From the NCBI GenBank assembly GCA_017506865.1, contig JAFCMP010000069.1, positions 1-64,000 on the forward strand: a stretch of DNA of 64,000 nt. The letters are read 5' to 3'. Shown piece after piece: positions 1-11,400 of the stretch (position 1 is the stretch's first letter; the number at the start of each line of letters is the position of its first letter). Under the pieces are notes generated by a model. It was not told the origin of the DNA, ran no database searches, and was given only the letters and a program-made list of their open reading frames with translations. The position numbers were made by a program, and so were the translations under genes. The DNA comes from Tribonema minus. Its lineage: Eukaryota; Sar; Xanthophyceae; Tribonematales; Tribonemataceae.

Positions 1-94
1 CGCCAGCGCTCTGAAGACCTGCGGCGTAGGCATTTAACGTGCGGCCTCATCCGCGGCGCCTGCGCGTCGGCGGCATCGCCAGGCGCGCGGGTGT

Positions 95-1466
95 TTGGGA
101 GCTAACAGTGGTCCGCGGGCGTGCGCGGCGACTCGCGCCATCTCGGTCCTATGCGGGTGGACGGCACGGAGTAGCGCTGCGGCTGCTGGGCCTGACAATC
201 TGACAGCGTGCCCGTCCTGCTTGCGACGGCACTTCACGCGCCCGGGTCAGCAGTGCCGGGCAACGCGCTGCGCGCACACCACGCTCCCCGCGGCCTGCAC
301 CACGCCAGCCGCCGCCACTGGCACAGCCGCCGGTGCCCCTGCGGTAGCCACGGCTGCAGCCGCCGCGGCGGCAGCCGCCGCGACGCAGCGTGCGCCCACC
401 GGCGCCGCCGCCTCGCACCCCCCAGCGCCGGCGGCGACCGGCGCCGCCGCGACGGACGCTGCCGCCGCCTCGACGCCCGCGCTGGCGAGCGCGTCGCCGG
501 GCGCCTCGCCGCCGCCGCCGGGGCCGACGCGGACCCTGCGCAGCTGGGCCAGGAGCAGCGCATTCAGCAGCTGCAGGGGGGCATCCTGGAGGGGAGGACC
601 GCGCGGAAGGGGCTGCAGCAGCAGGTCAAGGCACTGACAAAGCTGCTGGCAGCCTCCGAGGCGGGAAAGCGGGCTGCTGAGGCCGATCGCGACCGGTCTC
701 TGGCAGAGCAAGTTCGTGCGGAGCGGCTGGCGGCGCAGCAACGGAGCCTGCGCGAAGGAGAGCAGGTGCGCAACGCTGCGGCGACCGATCGACTCGAGGC
801 GCAGCTGACAGCGGAAGCGGCGCGCGCTGCGAGCGTGGCGGTGCCGGCGGCGGACGCCGCCGGCGCGGTGGCCACCACGCCCGTGGCGGGAGACCTTGAG
901 GCTAGCTCTGCAGCGGCTGGCGCTGCGGCGGCGGTGGCGGCGGACGGGGCAACGGCGGCGGCGCGGCGGCGGCAGGCGCGGCGGCGGCGGGCGCGCCGCC
1001 GCCTGCTGTAGGCGCTGCCAGCGCGGCAGCGGCAGCGGCCGCAAGCGCGGCAGCGGACCCCGCGGTGGCACTGGAGGCAGCGGCGGCGCCGCGGCAGCCG
1101 CCGCGCTCTTGCTCACGCGGGCGCTCGCGGTGTCGGCGCGCATCGTCGCCAGCGGCTCGGCACGGCAGCGACTGCAGCGCCTCCCCCTCGCGCAGTAGGC
1201 AGCCCCCCATGCCTGCCAGTGACAGCAGCGCGCTTATGTCCGACAGTGGCACACCCCGCGCCAGCCGCAAGCGCACGGCTGCTGAGCGCACGCCGGGCTC
1301 GGCGGCGGAACCCCCCGCTGCACGCTCCGCGCGCGGGCTGCCCCAAGGTCAGTCCGCCGCCGACCGCTTCCTCTCCACCTCGACGGCCCAGCCGCCGGCA
1401 TCGGAGGGAGGCGGCGGCGCCTCGGCCTGTAAGCCGCCGGTGCGGCGCTCCCCTCATCCACCGTAA
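95..1466 (+). pseudogene. Retrotransposon ORF1 (zinc-finger-like and coiled-coil), frame-disrupted
   Basis: Three overlapping reading frames together look like one ORF1 protein. The first (from 95) has a cysteine/histidine cluster starting CPSCLRRHF, followed by an Ala-rich linker. Near 490-530 the coherent frame shifts to one encoding a Gln/Glu/Arg/Leu-rich coiled coil (about 530-830). Near 940-970, inside a GCG run, it shifts again to a frame running Ala/Pro-rich, then Ser/Arg/Pro-rich to the stop TAA at 1464-1466. ORF1 proteins of non-LTR elements bind RNA, and a CC-H-type cluster with a coiled coil suits that role. The two shifts lie in GC-triplet runs, so they could be real indels or sequencing errors. 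The start is uncertain and may precede base 95 or the window. Confidence 0.6.
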
Positions 1467-4400
1467 TGATGTCTGACTCTACTTCAGGGGGAGCCGCACC
1501 GGCGGCCATTGCGGCAGCTGCTGCTGCAGCAGCGGCTGCCGCGGCGGGCATAGACCCTGCGCAGCCTGAGGCAGTGCAGGCGCCCGCTCAGCCTGCAACA
1601 GCTGCCATCTATCCGCGCTGCCCTTTATATGACACTGGCTGCCTCTTTCGGGTGCCAGTGCCCAAACCGCGCCTCCGCCGGAACGGGGAGGCGAACACGC
1701 TCACGGCGCAGACGTCGGCGTCGCTGGCGCTGGCGCGCCGCATCGCCACGACGCTGGCGGATCACCAGCGCCGCGAGCATCCGAATGTGCCTGCCGACTT
1801 TCTCGCGCGTATGCAGGCGGTCGACGATGAGTGTTTGACTCTCCACCGAGCCGGCGCGGGCACCTACTACGCCGTGGAACCCGAGCTGCTACTCTGCGCA
1901 TGCGCCTCGTGCGGCGAGCCAGGGTGCGTGCGCACGAAATTGCACCAGCGCGACCACCTGTACAAGTCCCGGGGGGCGGCCGCAACGCAGCGGCCACACG
2001 GGCCCCGCGTCGCGCCTCTGCCCCCCATCCTCCCCCTCTCTACAGCCAGCGGCGGCGCGCGCGGCCCCGGCGCCCGCGCAGCTGCCGCTGTGGCTGCGGC
2101 AGGGCCAACATGGCGCAGCGCGCTTCCGCTCTGGACGCTGGCGCCGCTCTCGCCCGCGCGCGCAGCGCTTGACGACCTCTCCTTTGACTATGTTCTGCAG
2201 CAGCAACTGGTGGTCGGCCGCCGCATTCGCCTGGAGCACCGCTCGGACTTCACAGCCGCCTTGACGGCCACGCTGGCGGGCCTCCGGGAAGCGCAGACGG
2301 CGGTAGCGCAGGCACACGGGGTTGAGGCAGCGGCACAGGCGTCCGCCACAGCCGGTGCATGGTGCAAGCTGCTGCATCTGCTGCCGTGCCTGCTGCTTGT
2401 ACCCGACGGCTCCCTGCCGCGGGCGCACCGTTTTGCGGCCTTCGTGGCAGGCGACCTGGACCTGCTCACGCGCACAGCGCTGGCCTTCTGCCGCCGCGGC
2501 GCCGCCCGTGCGTGCACGCGCCGCGCTAGGTCTATGACGGAGGCGGCGGCGGCAGTGCGGGAACGCGCGGCGGCGACGGCGCGGCAGCCGGGCGGCGTCG
2601 GGCGCGCCGCGCGGCTGCTGGCGGAGGGTGCTGACACATCTGCCCCCCGCGACTCTGCTACCTTGCATAAACTGCAGGCTAAACACCCAGCTGGCGATGC
2701 GTCTGCGAAGCTGGATGCCGCGGCATCGCGGGCGCGCAGCTTGGTGGCGGCGGCGGCGCTGGCGGCGCCGGCACCACTCAACTGCGCTTCATTCACGGCG
2801 GACGGGCTACGCGAGGCCATCCTCGCCGCCAACCCTGGCTCGGCCGCCGGTCCCTCTGGGCTGCGCAACTCCCACCTCCAGCAGTGCGTCCGGCACACGG
2901 CGCACACGTCGGGGCGCACGGTTGACTGGCTCCTTGAGCTGCTGGCGTGGCTGGGTACCGCGGTGTACTCCACCCCCGCCGCGCTGCCCGCCCCCTTTTG
3001 GCGCCTTCACGCGGCCGCGCGCCTCAGCGCTGTGGGCGAGAAGGCGCGCCCCATCGCGTGCGGCGACACCATCCGCCGCCTGTTCGCCCGCACCTTCTGC
3101 ACGGACACCCGGGACCGCGTCTCCGCGCTGCTGGAACCAATTGGCCAGTTTGGGGTCGGCGCGCGGGGGGGCGCAGAGAGAGTGGCGCTCATGGCGCAGC
3201 TCACGCATGAGTGCGGCGGCGTGCTCCTTGCCATTGACGGCAGTAATGCCTTCAACGCGCTGTCGCGCTCGGCAGTCCTCACCGCGGTGGCCGAGCATCT
3301 GCCTGGCCTGTACGGCTACGTCGAGCACATCTACGGCCCCGGCCGGGCCCCTTGGCTACAATTTGGCCTAGATGGGCACGCCGACGCCGCCATCATCCTC
3401 TCCCAACAGGGCGTGCAGCAGGGCGACCCATTGGGGCCGCTGCTGTTCGCGCTGGCACTGCGCGGCACCATGGTGGCTGCCCGCGCCAAGTTCCCGCAAC
3501 TGGCGCTTCCGGGCTACCTCGATGACCTCACCATCATGACGCCCAGCTGTGACGCGCCGGTGCTCGACCACGTTGGCCGCGCGTTCTGCTTCATACAACA
3601 GGCGCTGAGCGAGCTCAACATTCAGGTCAACGTCACGAAATGCGCGGCGGTGGTGCCGGCCTCAGGCGGCGCCCGCGAGCGCGCCGCCGCCGTCTTTGCC
3701 GCCGCCAATGTCCCCGTACCAGTATGTGACGACGGCATCACGCTGATGGGGGTGCCGGTCGGCACCGAGGGCTTCGTGCGCGCGCAAGTGGCGGCGACCC
3801 TTCGTGCCCCCGGCACCGACCGCCTGGTTGCGGAGCTTGTGCAGATGGAGGATGTGCAGGCTGCCTTCTCCATTCTGCGTCTTGCCGTCCCCGCCCGCGC
3901 AGGGCATGTCTCGCGCAATACAGCGCCATCCCTCACGCACGAGGAGCTACGGCGCTTCGACGCCATCACGCTAGCGGCCGTGGCCGCGCTGGCGCAGGAG
4001 CCATCGGCGGGTCTTACGCCGCCGGCCCACCAGCGCGCGCCGGCGGCGGGTGACGATTGCCGCGGCCCGCCGGCGGTTTCGGCGGCGGCGGCGCCGCCCT
4101 CTCTGTGGGCGGCGGCAGTGGCATGGGTACGCGGCGCCGACTGGGGTGGCGAGGCCCCAGTGACGCTACCAGCACATCAGCAGGTACGCGTGCATCTGCG
4201 GCTGGGGAGTGGTGGCTTTGGCGTGCTGGGCGCGGCGCCCCGTGCATGTGCCGCATTTGCTGCACGTTCCCTCGAGTGCATGGGGCCGGCACTGGCGGCA
4301 TTTCCAGTCGCGGCACGCAGCCGCGTCCTAGAGCATGCCCGCTATGGCTTCACCTTCACCCAGATAGCTACCTGCCTGCAGCAGCTGCGCAGCGGCAGCG

Positions 4401-5632
4401 ATGAGGCTGCAGCGGCCCTCGCACTGCTCCTGCCCACGGTCTGGTACCAGGACTGGCGCCAGGACGACGGCGCATGGCGGGCGCTGCGCGATCTGCTGCA
4501 ACGGGCAGGCGGAGCTGCGGGGCCGGGCATGCGGACTCGCGCCGGCGCGCGCCGCGCTGCTGCGCCAGCGGTGGCGCGCGAGCCAGGCTCTGCCCAGGCC
4601 CCGCCGGCCGCCGTGCTGCCGCGGCGTCAAGCGGCGCTATCACGGGTGCTAGACGCAGCGCTCGCCGCCACGCAGCTGCGTCGGCTTGAAGCAGCAAATG
4701 CGTTGGAAGCAGTCGCGGCGTGGCGCAGCGGCGCCTCTAAGGGGGCCATGGGTTTCTTGGCGCAATTGCCGAGCACTGACCCAGCGGAGACCATGTCCCC
4801 GCCGGAATTCCGCGAGACGCTGCGGCGCCACCTGGGCGTGGAGCGCCCCGCCCCCGCTGCGGCGCGGTGCCCCAAGTGCCATAGACCAGTGGACTCGGGT
4901 GCCCACCTGCGCCGCTGCACACAAGGGCTTAACGTCACGCGACACAACTTGCTCGCAGACGCGCTCTTTCAGCTGCTCAAGCAGGTGGCCCACCTCCGCG
5001 GTCTCGACCGGGACACCCTTGCCCCCTTCCGCCGCTACGCGGCGCGCCACGGGTTCAACAAGTTCATGGACATCGTCTTTGGCAGCAACCAGGTCTGCCT
5101 TCCAGTCCCTAAAGTGCAGCCGAGCGCCGACGCGGTAGCAGCAGGCCGGTGCACTAAACTGCGCGGCGGCTTTGAAGTAGCTTGTTGCATAGACGTCACC
5201 ATACGTGACAGCTCATGCCCCTCCCGCCTCCGTCAGGCTCAGGGGGGCGCGCGCGATGTGCAGCGCGTGCTTGAATCGGCTTCGCAGGAAAAGATAGACA
5301 CATACGTAGTCTCAGGGGCCCTGGACCCCACTACACACACCCTATTTTCCGCAGCCTTTGACCACTTCGGCGCTATGTCACGCGACACCCAAGCGCTGCT
5401 ACACGCACTCGCCGAGCAGAGCTCGCAGGGCAGCTACAATCTCGCGCAGCGCGTTGCCTTCTGGCGCCGCCGCACCTCCCTCGCGCTACAGCGCGCGCTC
5501 ACACGTGTCGTGATCGACAACTGGAACGCAGTCATTGCCCCTGATGGCGACGTCAGCGCTTACCGCCGCATCGCACTGTTGCAAGTGCCGCGGCCCTCGC
5601 CGGCCAGCGCCGAACCGCCGGCTCCTCCGTAG
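1466..5632 (+). CDS. Retrotransposon ORF2: reverse transcriptase and restriction-like endonuclease
   Basis: An uninterrupted 1388-codon ORF. The N-terminal part has a Cys/His cluster (RCPLYDTGC, later DHQRREH), possibly a CCHH DNA-binding finger as in R2. The reverse transcriptase occupies the middle: motif A LLAIDGSNAFN near residue 587, motif B QQGVQQGDPLGPLLF near 646, and the catalytic YLDD near 683. Near residue 1134 lies a CCHC-type knuckle (CPKCHRPVDSGAHLRRC), followed by RHN, DIVFGSN (about 1201), CIDVTI (about 1241) and EKIDTY. This is the arrangement of the PD-(D/E)XK endonuclease of R2-like elements. Its ATG at 1466 overlaps the ORF1 stop (TAATG), which suggests translation by termination-reinitiation. 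The same domains occur in element 2 at 9.4-12.4 kb, but the proteins are clearly diverged. Confidence 0.9.
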   Translation: MMSDSTSGGAAPAAIAAAAAAAAAAAAGIDPAQPEAVQAPAQPATAAIYPRCPLYDTGCLFRVPVPKPRLRRNGEANTLTAQTSASLALARRIATTLADHQRREHPNVPADFLARMQAVDDECLTLHRAGAGTYYAVEPELLLCACASCGEPGCVRTKLHQRDHLYKSRGAAATQRPHGPRVAPLPPILPLSTASGGARGPGARAAAAVAAAGPTWRSALPLWTLAPLSPARAALDDLSFDYVLQQQLVVGRRIRLEHRSDFTAALTATLAGLREAQTAVAQAHGVEAAAQASATAGAWCKLLHLLPCLLLVPDGSLPRAHRFAAFVAGDLDLLTRTALAFCRRGAARACTRRARSMTEAAAAVRERAAATARQPGGVGRAARLLAEGADTSAPRDSATLHKLQAKHPAGDASAKLDAAASRARSLVAAAALAAPAPLNCASFTADGLREAILAANPGSAAGPSGLRNSHLQQCVRHTAHTSGRTVDWLLELLAWLGTAVYSTPAALPAPFWRLHAAARLSAVGEKARPIACGDTIRRLFARTFCTDTRDRVSALLEPIGQFGVGARGGAERVALMAQLTHECGGVLLAIDGSNAFNALSRSAVLTAVAEHLPGLYGYVEHIYGPGRAPWLQFGLDGHADAAIILSQQGVQQGDPLGPLLFALALRGTMVAARAKFPQLALPGYLDDLTIMTPSCDAPVLDHVGRAFCFIQQALSELNIQVNVTKCAAVVPASGGARERAAAVFAAANVPVPVCDDGITLMGVPVGTEGFVRAQVAATLRAPGTDRLVAELVQMEDVQAAFSILRLAVPARAGHVSRNTAPSLTHEELRRFDAITLAAVAALAQEPSAGLTPPAHQRAPAAGDDCRGPPAVSAAAAPPSLWAAAVAWVRGADWGGEAPVTLPAHQQVRVHLRLGSGGFGVLGAAPRACAAFAARSLECMGPALAAFPVAARSRVLEHARYGFTFTQIATCLQQLRSGSDEAAAALALLLPTVWYQDWRQDDGAWRALRDLLQRAGGAAGPGMRTRAGARRAAAPAVAREPGSAQAPPAAVLPRRQAALSRVLDAALAATQLRRLEAANALEAVAAWRSGASKGAMGFLAQLPSTDPAETMSPPEFRETLRRHLGVERPAPAAARCPKCHRPVDSGAHLRRCTQGLNVTRHNLLADALFQLLKQVAHLRGLDRDTLAPFRRYAARHGFNKFMDIVFGSNQVCLPVPKVQPSADAVAAGRCTKLRGGFEVACCIDVTIRDSSCPSRLRQAQGGARDVQRVLESASQEKIDTYVVSGALDPTTHTLFSAAFDHFGAMSRDTQALLHALAEQSSQGSYNLAQRVAFWRRRTSLALQRALTRVVIDNWNAVIAPDGDVSAYRRIALLQVPRPSPASAEPPAPP

Positions 5633-8130
5633 ATTTAGTTATTGCAAGCCCGATTTATCGTGCGCGCAGCCCATGCGGTCCAGGACATAATATACAACTT
5701 CAACAAAAAACAGTTCGCAACTTGATCTCCACTCACACACATGGCGCCGATGAGCCGCACAAGGCGAGGGAATCAACGCAGTTGGCTCACAATTTCAAAG
5801 CTCAGTTATCCGCTTTGACACCAGGGCTGGTACTGTCTCTATGGATTTTCATCATTGTGCTGCACATCAATTACCTATCGCGAGCCCGCTTTTGTTGACT
5901 GCAGTGATGCCTAGTCCTGAATCTGAAGCAGCAGGCAAATGGGCATGCCGCTTGGCCTAGCTAGGGGTTAAAGTTACTTGGGTGATAATCATAGGACAGC
6001 TCGATTGTCAATCGCCTTGATATTCAACATGTTTGCAATCTCAACTACCCATGTACACCTGCATTTACCTTCTTGTGCACTAGGTTGCAAGTTTGTCTGG
6101 CCTGCGCTTGCACATTAGATGGAACCCTGCCAGCTGTTGCAAGTTGTACGGCCCTTTGATTGCCAGTCAGTGATGCACCAGTCTGAGATGTCAGGCCAAT
6201 GCCAATGTCGATGCTACCACAGTGCACCACACGCGGGCAGAACGTGAACTCACAACCAGTTGCCGTATTGCGCAAGGCGGTCAGCTCACCCGGCAGCAGC
6301 TGTTCCAGACTCTTTGGGAGTGCACAGGGCTTCGACTCGGAGTCAAGTGGATGCATCATGAGTGCACTCACCAGCGAGCGCCTCGAGGCGCTTAGGGTGA
6401 GCTGCTTGTTCCTGAGCAGACGTCGCCTCTCACGCCTTCCCTTACGTACGTACACATTTTGCTTGATCAACATCAATTGATGAATCAGCATTGATGCTTG
6501 AGATGTACGCTTCATCGTTGTCAATTTGACATGTGCCAGGCCATGCCGCACGTTCGCATGCCGTGAGTCTCAAAGCCAATGCAACTATACTGCCATATAT
6601 CCGGAGCATGCGCATGCAGAGAGCACAGAGTTTCCAAGGTTTTGCACCAGAAGAACCTCCCCCCCCAATCTCAGCCGCACGCCCGAGAACACTCCACGTT
6701 CAACCGTTCAAGCCTCAATTGGCTGGGTACCTGCTGGTGGCGGCGTGCGATGCGCGGTGCTCCTGAAGAAGAAGAAGAAGGTGAGTTATAACCCCCCTTG
6801 TGTGTGCATGACTCGTTCTTGTGTTGACTCTAGTAGTGGCTGCTTGCTTTGCGCCGAGACCGTTGAGCATACGGCGTCTGAGGCCACCGTAAGGTCAATG
6901 AGTCAACAAGTGCGTTGGAGGACTGAAGGCGCGCGGAGCTGCAAGCGGTTGGCGAAAACGATACACAAACGTCAGGCTCTGCTGCAAAGCCTGGCGTACT
7001 ATGGGACCTTCCACACACACATTTTGTTGGGGTGCGTAATCGCCTGAGAGCTAGCGCTGCACGAGCTCTTTTCTTGTGCGATATTTCAGACAACATGTAG
7101 TGCCTCAATGCGCCACGTTGAAGTGCGCTGGCGTTTCTGCAACGGCTCATAGCAATTTAAAAGGCGTTCTATCCGGTACCGCCAATTTCGGGCGGCATCG
7201 TGTTTTGAGGTAGCACGCAACTTCATCTCAGCTGCAGTGTTTCCAGCACATGCGATGAAGTGGTAAGGTACTTGTTTAAGTTATGTGCAACAAGTGAAAT
7301 CATTTGTGCTACAACACTGGTGTGCAAGCTCAACACAACAGTTCAGTTTGTCTTCTTGGGGTGACCAGCCAAAATTCAATAGCACGCCACTGTCGTTAGC
7401 ACAAGACTTGCTCACGACCACTGCCGTTTTGAATCCGATGAGTCAACACGTTTGCGCTGCTCAAGTAGCTTAGTCGTTCAACGGTATCTCTGCAAGTGCG
7501 CACGCAATCATCACCGTACACTGTCAGCGCACACCTTAACCAAGTCTCGCGGCAGGGCGGTCTGGCCTTTTGTCACACAGCGCCCACCAGTGCAGCGGTC
7601 GTGTACTTCAACAACTAGCCACCATCTAGCCGATCAACTTCCAATGCTTTTGACGCAGTCAGTAGAAGGGCCTCTGTTGCCAAGACAGCATCATGCCACA
7701 GGTCACCCAGGTGATGTACATACCTACCTGGCTGATGTGCATATCCACCCCAGCTTTGTCGCCGGCGCGCCTGTGCGTGTAAAGTGCGCCAATCAACACC
7801 TTATCAGAACTGCAAACTCCTGAACTTCAACCACAGTGCTCATACCGCCACTACTGTGGTACGATTGCTGTTGCCAGCAGCAGGCGTGCACGCATTACGG
7901 GATCAGAACATCAACTTTATGAAAGCATCATGCATTAAAGCCCTAGCGCCGGCAACCCTGCACACGTTGATATTTACATGCGCGCTGCATGTTGAAATCT
8001 TGTTGCCCCACAGCATGCTGCGGACGCAACTGCCGCTCACCCGCCAGGCCGACACTTTAGCTGCGCTTTGAACCATGACTATGCCAGCAGCTCAACAGCG
8101 CTGCTTGTATGGTTCGCCATTCGTTTAAAA
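5633..8130. other. No gene recognised
   Basis: About 2.5 kb between retrotransposon ORF2 and the transporter gene. Open frames of 100-170 codons occur (minus 6045-6551; plus 6526-7047; plus 7452-7823), but none shows a known motif, clean splice sites or a convincing composition. The minus-strand 168-codon frame at 6045-6551 is the most protein-like, with a basic stretch (RKGRRERRRLLRNKQ), and could be a decayed mobile-element remnant. The first ~100 bases may contain the 3' untranslated region of element 1. Confidence 0.5.
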
Positions 8131-8375
8131 CACTTAGGATTAGGGTTCAGGGTTAGGGTACGCGGCACCTCGCGCTGCTCGCAAACCTCATCCCGTACTT
8201 CAACTTCCAACCCTCAAACCCCCTCCAGGCTGCGCAATGCCACGACAACGCCCTGCTACGCCTCACACATTGCGCCCTAACCCTAACAAACCCTGTCTGT
8301 GCTGCTGAGCACCGACATGACAACGCCCTGCACCTGACGTCTGACACCGCGCCCCTAACCCTAGCCCTAATAACG
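8131..8375. repeat. Degenerate interstitial telomere-like repeats (TTAGGG/CCCTAA)
   Basis: TTAGGG-type words run forward at about 8136-8160 (ATTAGGGTTCAGGGTTAGGG), and the complement runs at about 8275-8285 and 8354-8370 (CCCTAACCCTAG). Both orientations sit within 250 bases, just upstream of the first recognised transporter exon. The block around the CCCTAA words (8280-8400) is itself duplicated: GTGCTGCTGAGCA appears near 8300 and again near 8381. This is not a chromosome end, since coding sequence follows on both sides. Confidence 0.7.
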
Positions 8376-8403
8376 CCCCTCCGTGCTGCTGAGCAGCGCC
8401 ACG

Positions 8404-11400
8404 ATGACGGCGTGCAGAAAGCGTGCCGACAGCTGGGGGGACCACCGCGCCGGCAGCGGCAGCGCGGCGCTCAGCATGGACGCGGACCTGCACCGCCAGT
8501 TTGCGGGGCCGCGCTTCATCAGCAGGTGCGTGTGGGGGCAGCGCTCCGGTGGAGGGTATGTATGCTTTAAATGTTCGTGGGGCCGCCATGCATATCAGCA
8601 GGTGCATGCGGGGACTGCGCTCCATTGGTTGGTATGTATGTAATTATAAATGTTTGCGGGGCCGCGCTTGATCAGCAGATGCGTGCGGGGGCAGCGCTCC
8701 GATGGAGGGTGTGTATGATTGGAACATTTGTCAGCGCAATAAGAATTGGTATGTAGAAGTACATATGTTTGATTCAAGCATTTGCGGGGCCGCGCTTCAT
8801 CAGCAGATGCGAGCGGAAAGAGCGATCCGATGGTTGGTATGTGTGTTTCAGCTGTTTGCGGGGCCGCACGTCATTGGCAGGTGCGAGCGGAAACAGTGCT
8901 CCAAACGCTAGTATGAATGCTTGAAACGAGTCATATCACGGGGTGGGGGGGGCACGCCAACGGACAGTTTGTGCTCGGGCTTCAGAGAAGTGTCAGATGA
9001 CATGTGTGACTCTCCTGCGACTTGATGGGTTTGCGGGAATTGCCGCAACTGCGTCAAATGACATATGGGACTGCCCTGCTGCTTGTGAGGTCGCGGCAAG
9101 AGCCCAGGATTGGTATGTACGTGCATGAGGCCTCTCTCGGGGACGCCCACGGCAAATGAAACTTCATCTTTAAAGTCATCTGCTGAGCGTCGTCTGCCGC
9201 CTTCACGCCTGCTATCTCGCTGTGCACTGCTGCAGCCAGATGACCGTGAAAGAGGCTATTGCAAATGACTGGGCAACCGTCAAAACCTACTTCAAGAAGC
9301 AGATCTGCTGCATCTACAAACGGTGAGTGACGGAAGCGAGTGCAGCATGCTTTTGGGGGCTGGATTACGTATGGACTTGTATTTATAAAGGCCCAAGGGA
9401 GGCCGGGTTGCCTATGCAATCGAAAAGCTTGCGTCAACGAAGCAGCCTAGTCTGCGCTGTGCCCTAGGAGTTTGGATACCGGCGCCGCAACGCAGCCCAG
9501 CATTCGCGCTCCACGTGTGTATGCCATGACGCGCTCCGCCAACTCCCGCGCCAGCGATATGCTCAGCTCAATGTGGATCTGACGCTTAGCTAACCCGGCC
9601 TTGCGTAACACATCTGCCTTCCCCCCCCCTGAGCACAGTGCTGAGTGCATTGCCAACTCCTTAAACAAAAAGGCTTGTCTGCTTGCCCAGCCGTCCGTAC
9701 GACTCCTGCACGAATGGCACAAAAGCCCAAGATGACGTCAAGGTGCCGGTGTGGTGCTTGACCTTCGCGTCCTCCCCCACCCCAGCAGCATAGCCGTCCG
9801 TGTTCGAGGCATTTGTTTTGCCTGTCAGGTACGAGCTCGCTGTGGGCGCGCGCACACTTGTGTCTAGCACTATTCCCTTGTTACGGTATGCACTGCTAAA
9901 GTGCAGACACCCTGGGTCAATGACTGTGTCCGCCCGATACCCCGGTACCTTGAAGACGCTAGCGTCCTCATTGCGGACAATAGAGACATGGTGCTGTCTC
10001 AAGATGCGCTGTAGGCACCGCTTTTGGGCAGTGTGTGTCGCGTTGTGCCCCCGTATGTGCTGGCTGGGGCAGCTGATCGCATGCGTGGAGGTGGGCTCAC
10101 GTCACTGCACCGCCATGGGCACACCTCGCCCTGTATGCCCCACCCGTCTATAAAGATCGCAACCAAAATCATCGTGGCTGCTGCCATACTGGACATGGGC
10201 GCCGCACCCGGGCGGTCATTGGCAGCGGGTGGCACGCTCATCCACGCCATTGCCCCGGACGCACGCTGGCTGCGCAGCTGCGCCAGGACCCGCGCGCTAG
10301 CCTGTTGGCGGCGGCGGCTGGTGTCACGCGAGTCACCAATAAGTGTAGCCTGCGTCGGCTTGCCCACGGCACCAGCCGAGGCAGCCTCTAGGTCCTCCAC
10401 CAGGCAGTCCTCGTATTGACGTCGAAGAACATTTGAAAGGCCGGCTTGTAGTCCGTGCGTGAAGTGACCGCGCCGGCGGCGGGGCACTACCTTCCTGCAG
10501 ATCTCGTCAGCATAGGCCTCCCAGTCGTCGTCGTCGTCCTCCTGCCCGCCGCTGCAGCTGCTTTCTTCCGCGCTAGTTTGTGTTTTAGCGGGCGTGGAAG
10601 AGGCAGCCGCGGCAGCGGCTTGAGGGCCAGGTACGGTCGCCGCCGCAGCGGCCGCCTCGGCGCCAGGCACAATGCCGTGGGTGTGTGGGGCTGGCTCAGT
10701 GGTCCCCGTCTCCGTGACGGCAGTTGCGGCGTAGATCGCTTGCACCGCAGTGGGGAGCGTCGACGCTGCGGCCGTCGTATCTGCTGCCCACCGTAGCAAC
10801 GATGCTGGGAGCTGCTCGGCCACAGCTGTGCGTGATTTTTCGCCGCCATCAGCTGTCAGCGCTCGCGTAGAGCGTCGCACGGCCTCGATGATTGGCGGCA
10901 GTCCCTGGTCCTCGCGTATTGCGCATGAGTGCTGCGCGAACCAGGTGACTGCGCCGTGTTCGTCAGTGCCGAGCCTCAGGGCCCCTGCTGCCACAGTGGC
11001 ATGAATTATTGCAGGCCGCAGTGTTGTGCATGCCTGGGCCGTGTATGCGGCTGGTGCCAGTAGCCCCAAAAGCGGCATGCCCAGACCGCCTCGTCGCTCC
11101 GGCAACCGTGACGCCCGCAGTGGCACTGCGATGTCCGTGAGTTCTGGCGGGCCCAAGCGCGGCAATACCAGCACGCTGCCACTGCTGGCTACCTCATTGT
11201 CACCAGCAGTGCAGGCGGCCAGCAGGTGTGACTTCATGACTGCCGCGGTAGCGCAGCCGTGCAGGTGCAGCATGCCTTCAAGCGTCCATGCACAGAACCC
11301 GTCAAATGCGTGCAGCCATGTCTCACTCAAAGCCGTGTCAACGACCCGAGCTAAGAAGCCCATGCGCTTCGTCAGTGACCTGCGCAGAATGAACTGTGCT

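Larger units (their letters stand above)
1..5700 (+). mobile_element. Non-LTR retrotransposon, R2-like with restriction-like endonuclease (element 1)
   Basis: A GC-rich block with two consecutive ORFs on the plus strand. ORF1 is low-complexity and coiled-coil; ORF2 carries reverse transcriptase, a CCHC zinc knuckle and a C-terminal restriction-like endonuclease. That order is known from R2/NeSL-type elements, which insert by target-primed reverse transcription. There are no LTRs, integrase or apurinic endonuclease. The 5' end probably lies left of the window, because coding-like sequence runs to base 1 or near it. The 3' end is not resolved: the ORF2 stop is at 5630-5632 and sequence character changes to AT-richer, non-coding DNA within about 100 bases, with an A-run near 5705. 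No target-site duplication can be assessed. ORF2 is fully open, so the copy may be young, but ORF1 is frame-disrupted. Confidence 0.85.

Noticed and set aside
247..1291. Long minus-strand frames opposite retrotransposon ORF1 and ORF2
   Set aside because: They are GC-driven antisense shadows; the plus strand carries recognised domains.
8499..8910. Possible CRISPR-like array
   Set aside because: Spacing and copies decay like tandem duplications, spacers are not distinct, and the context is an intron of a eukaryotic gene.
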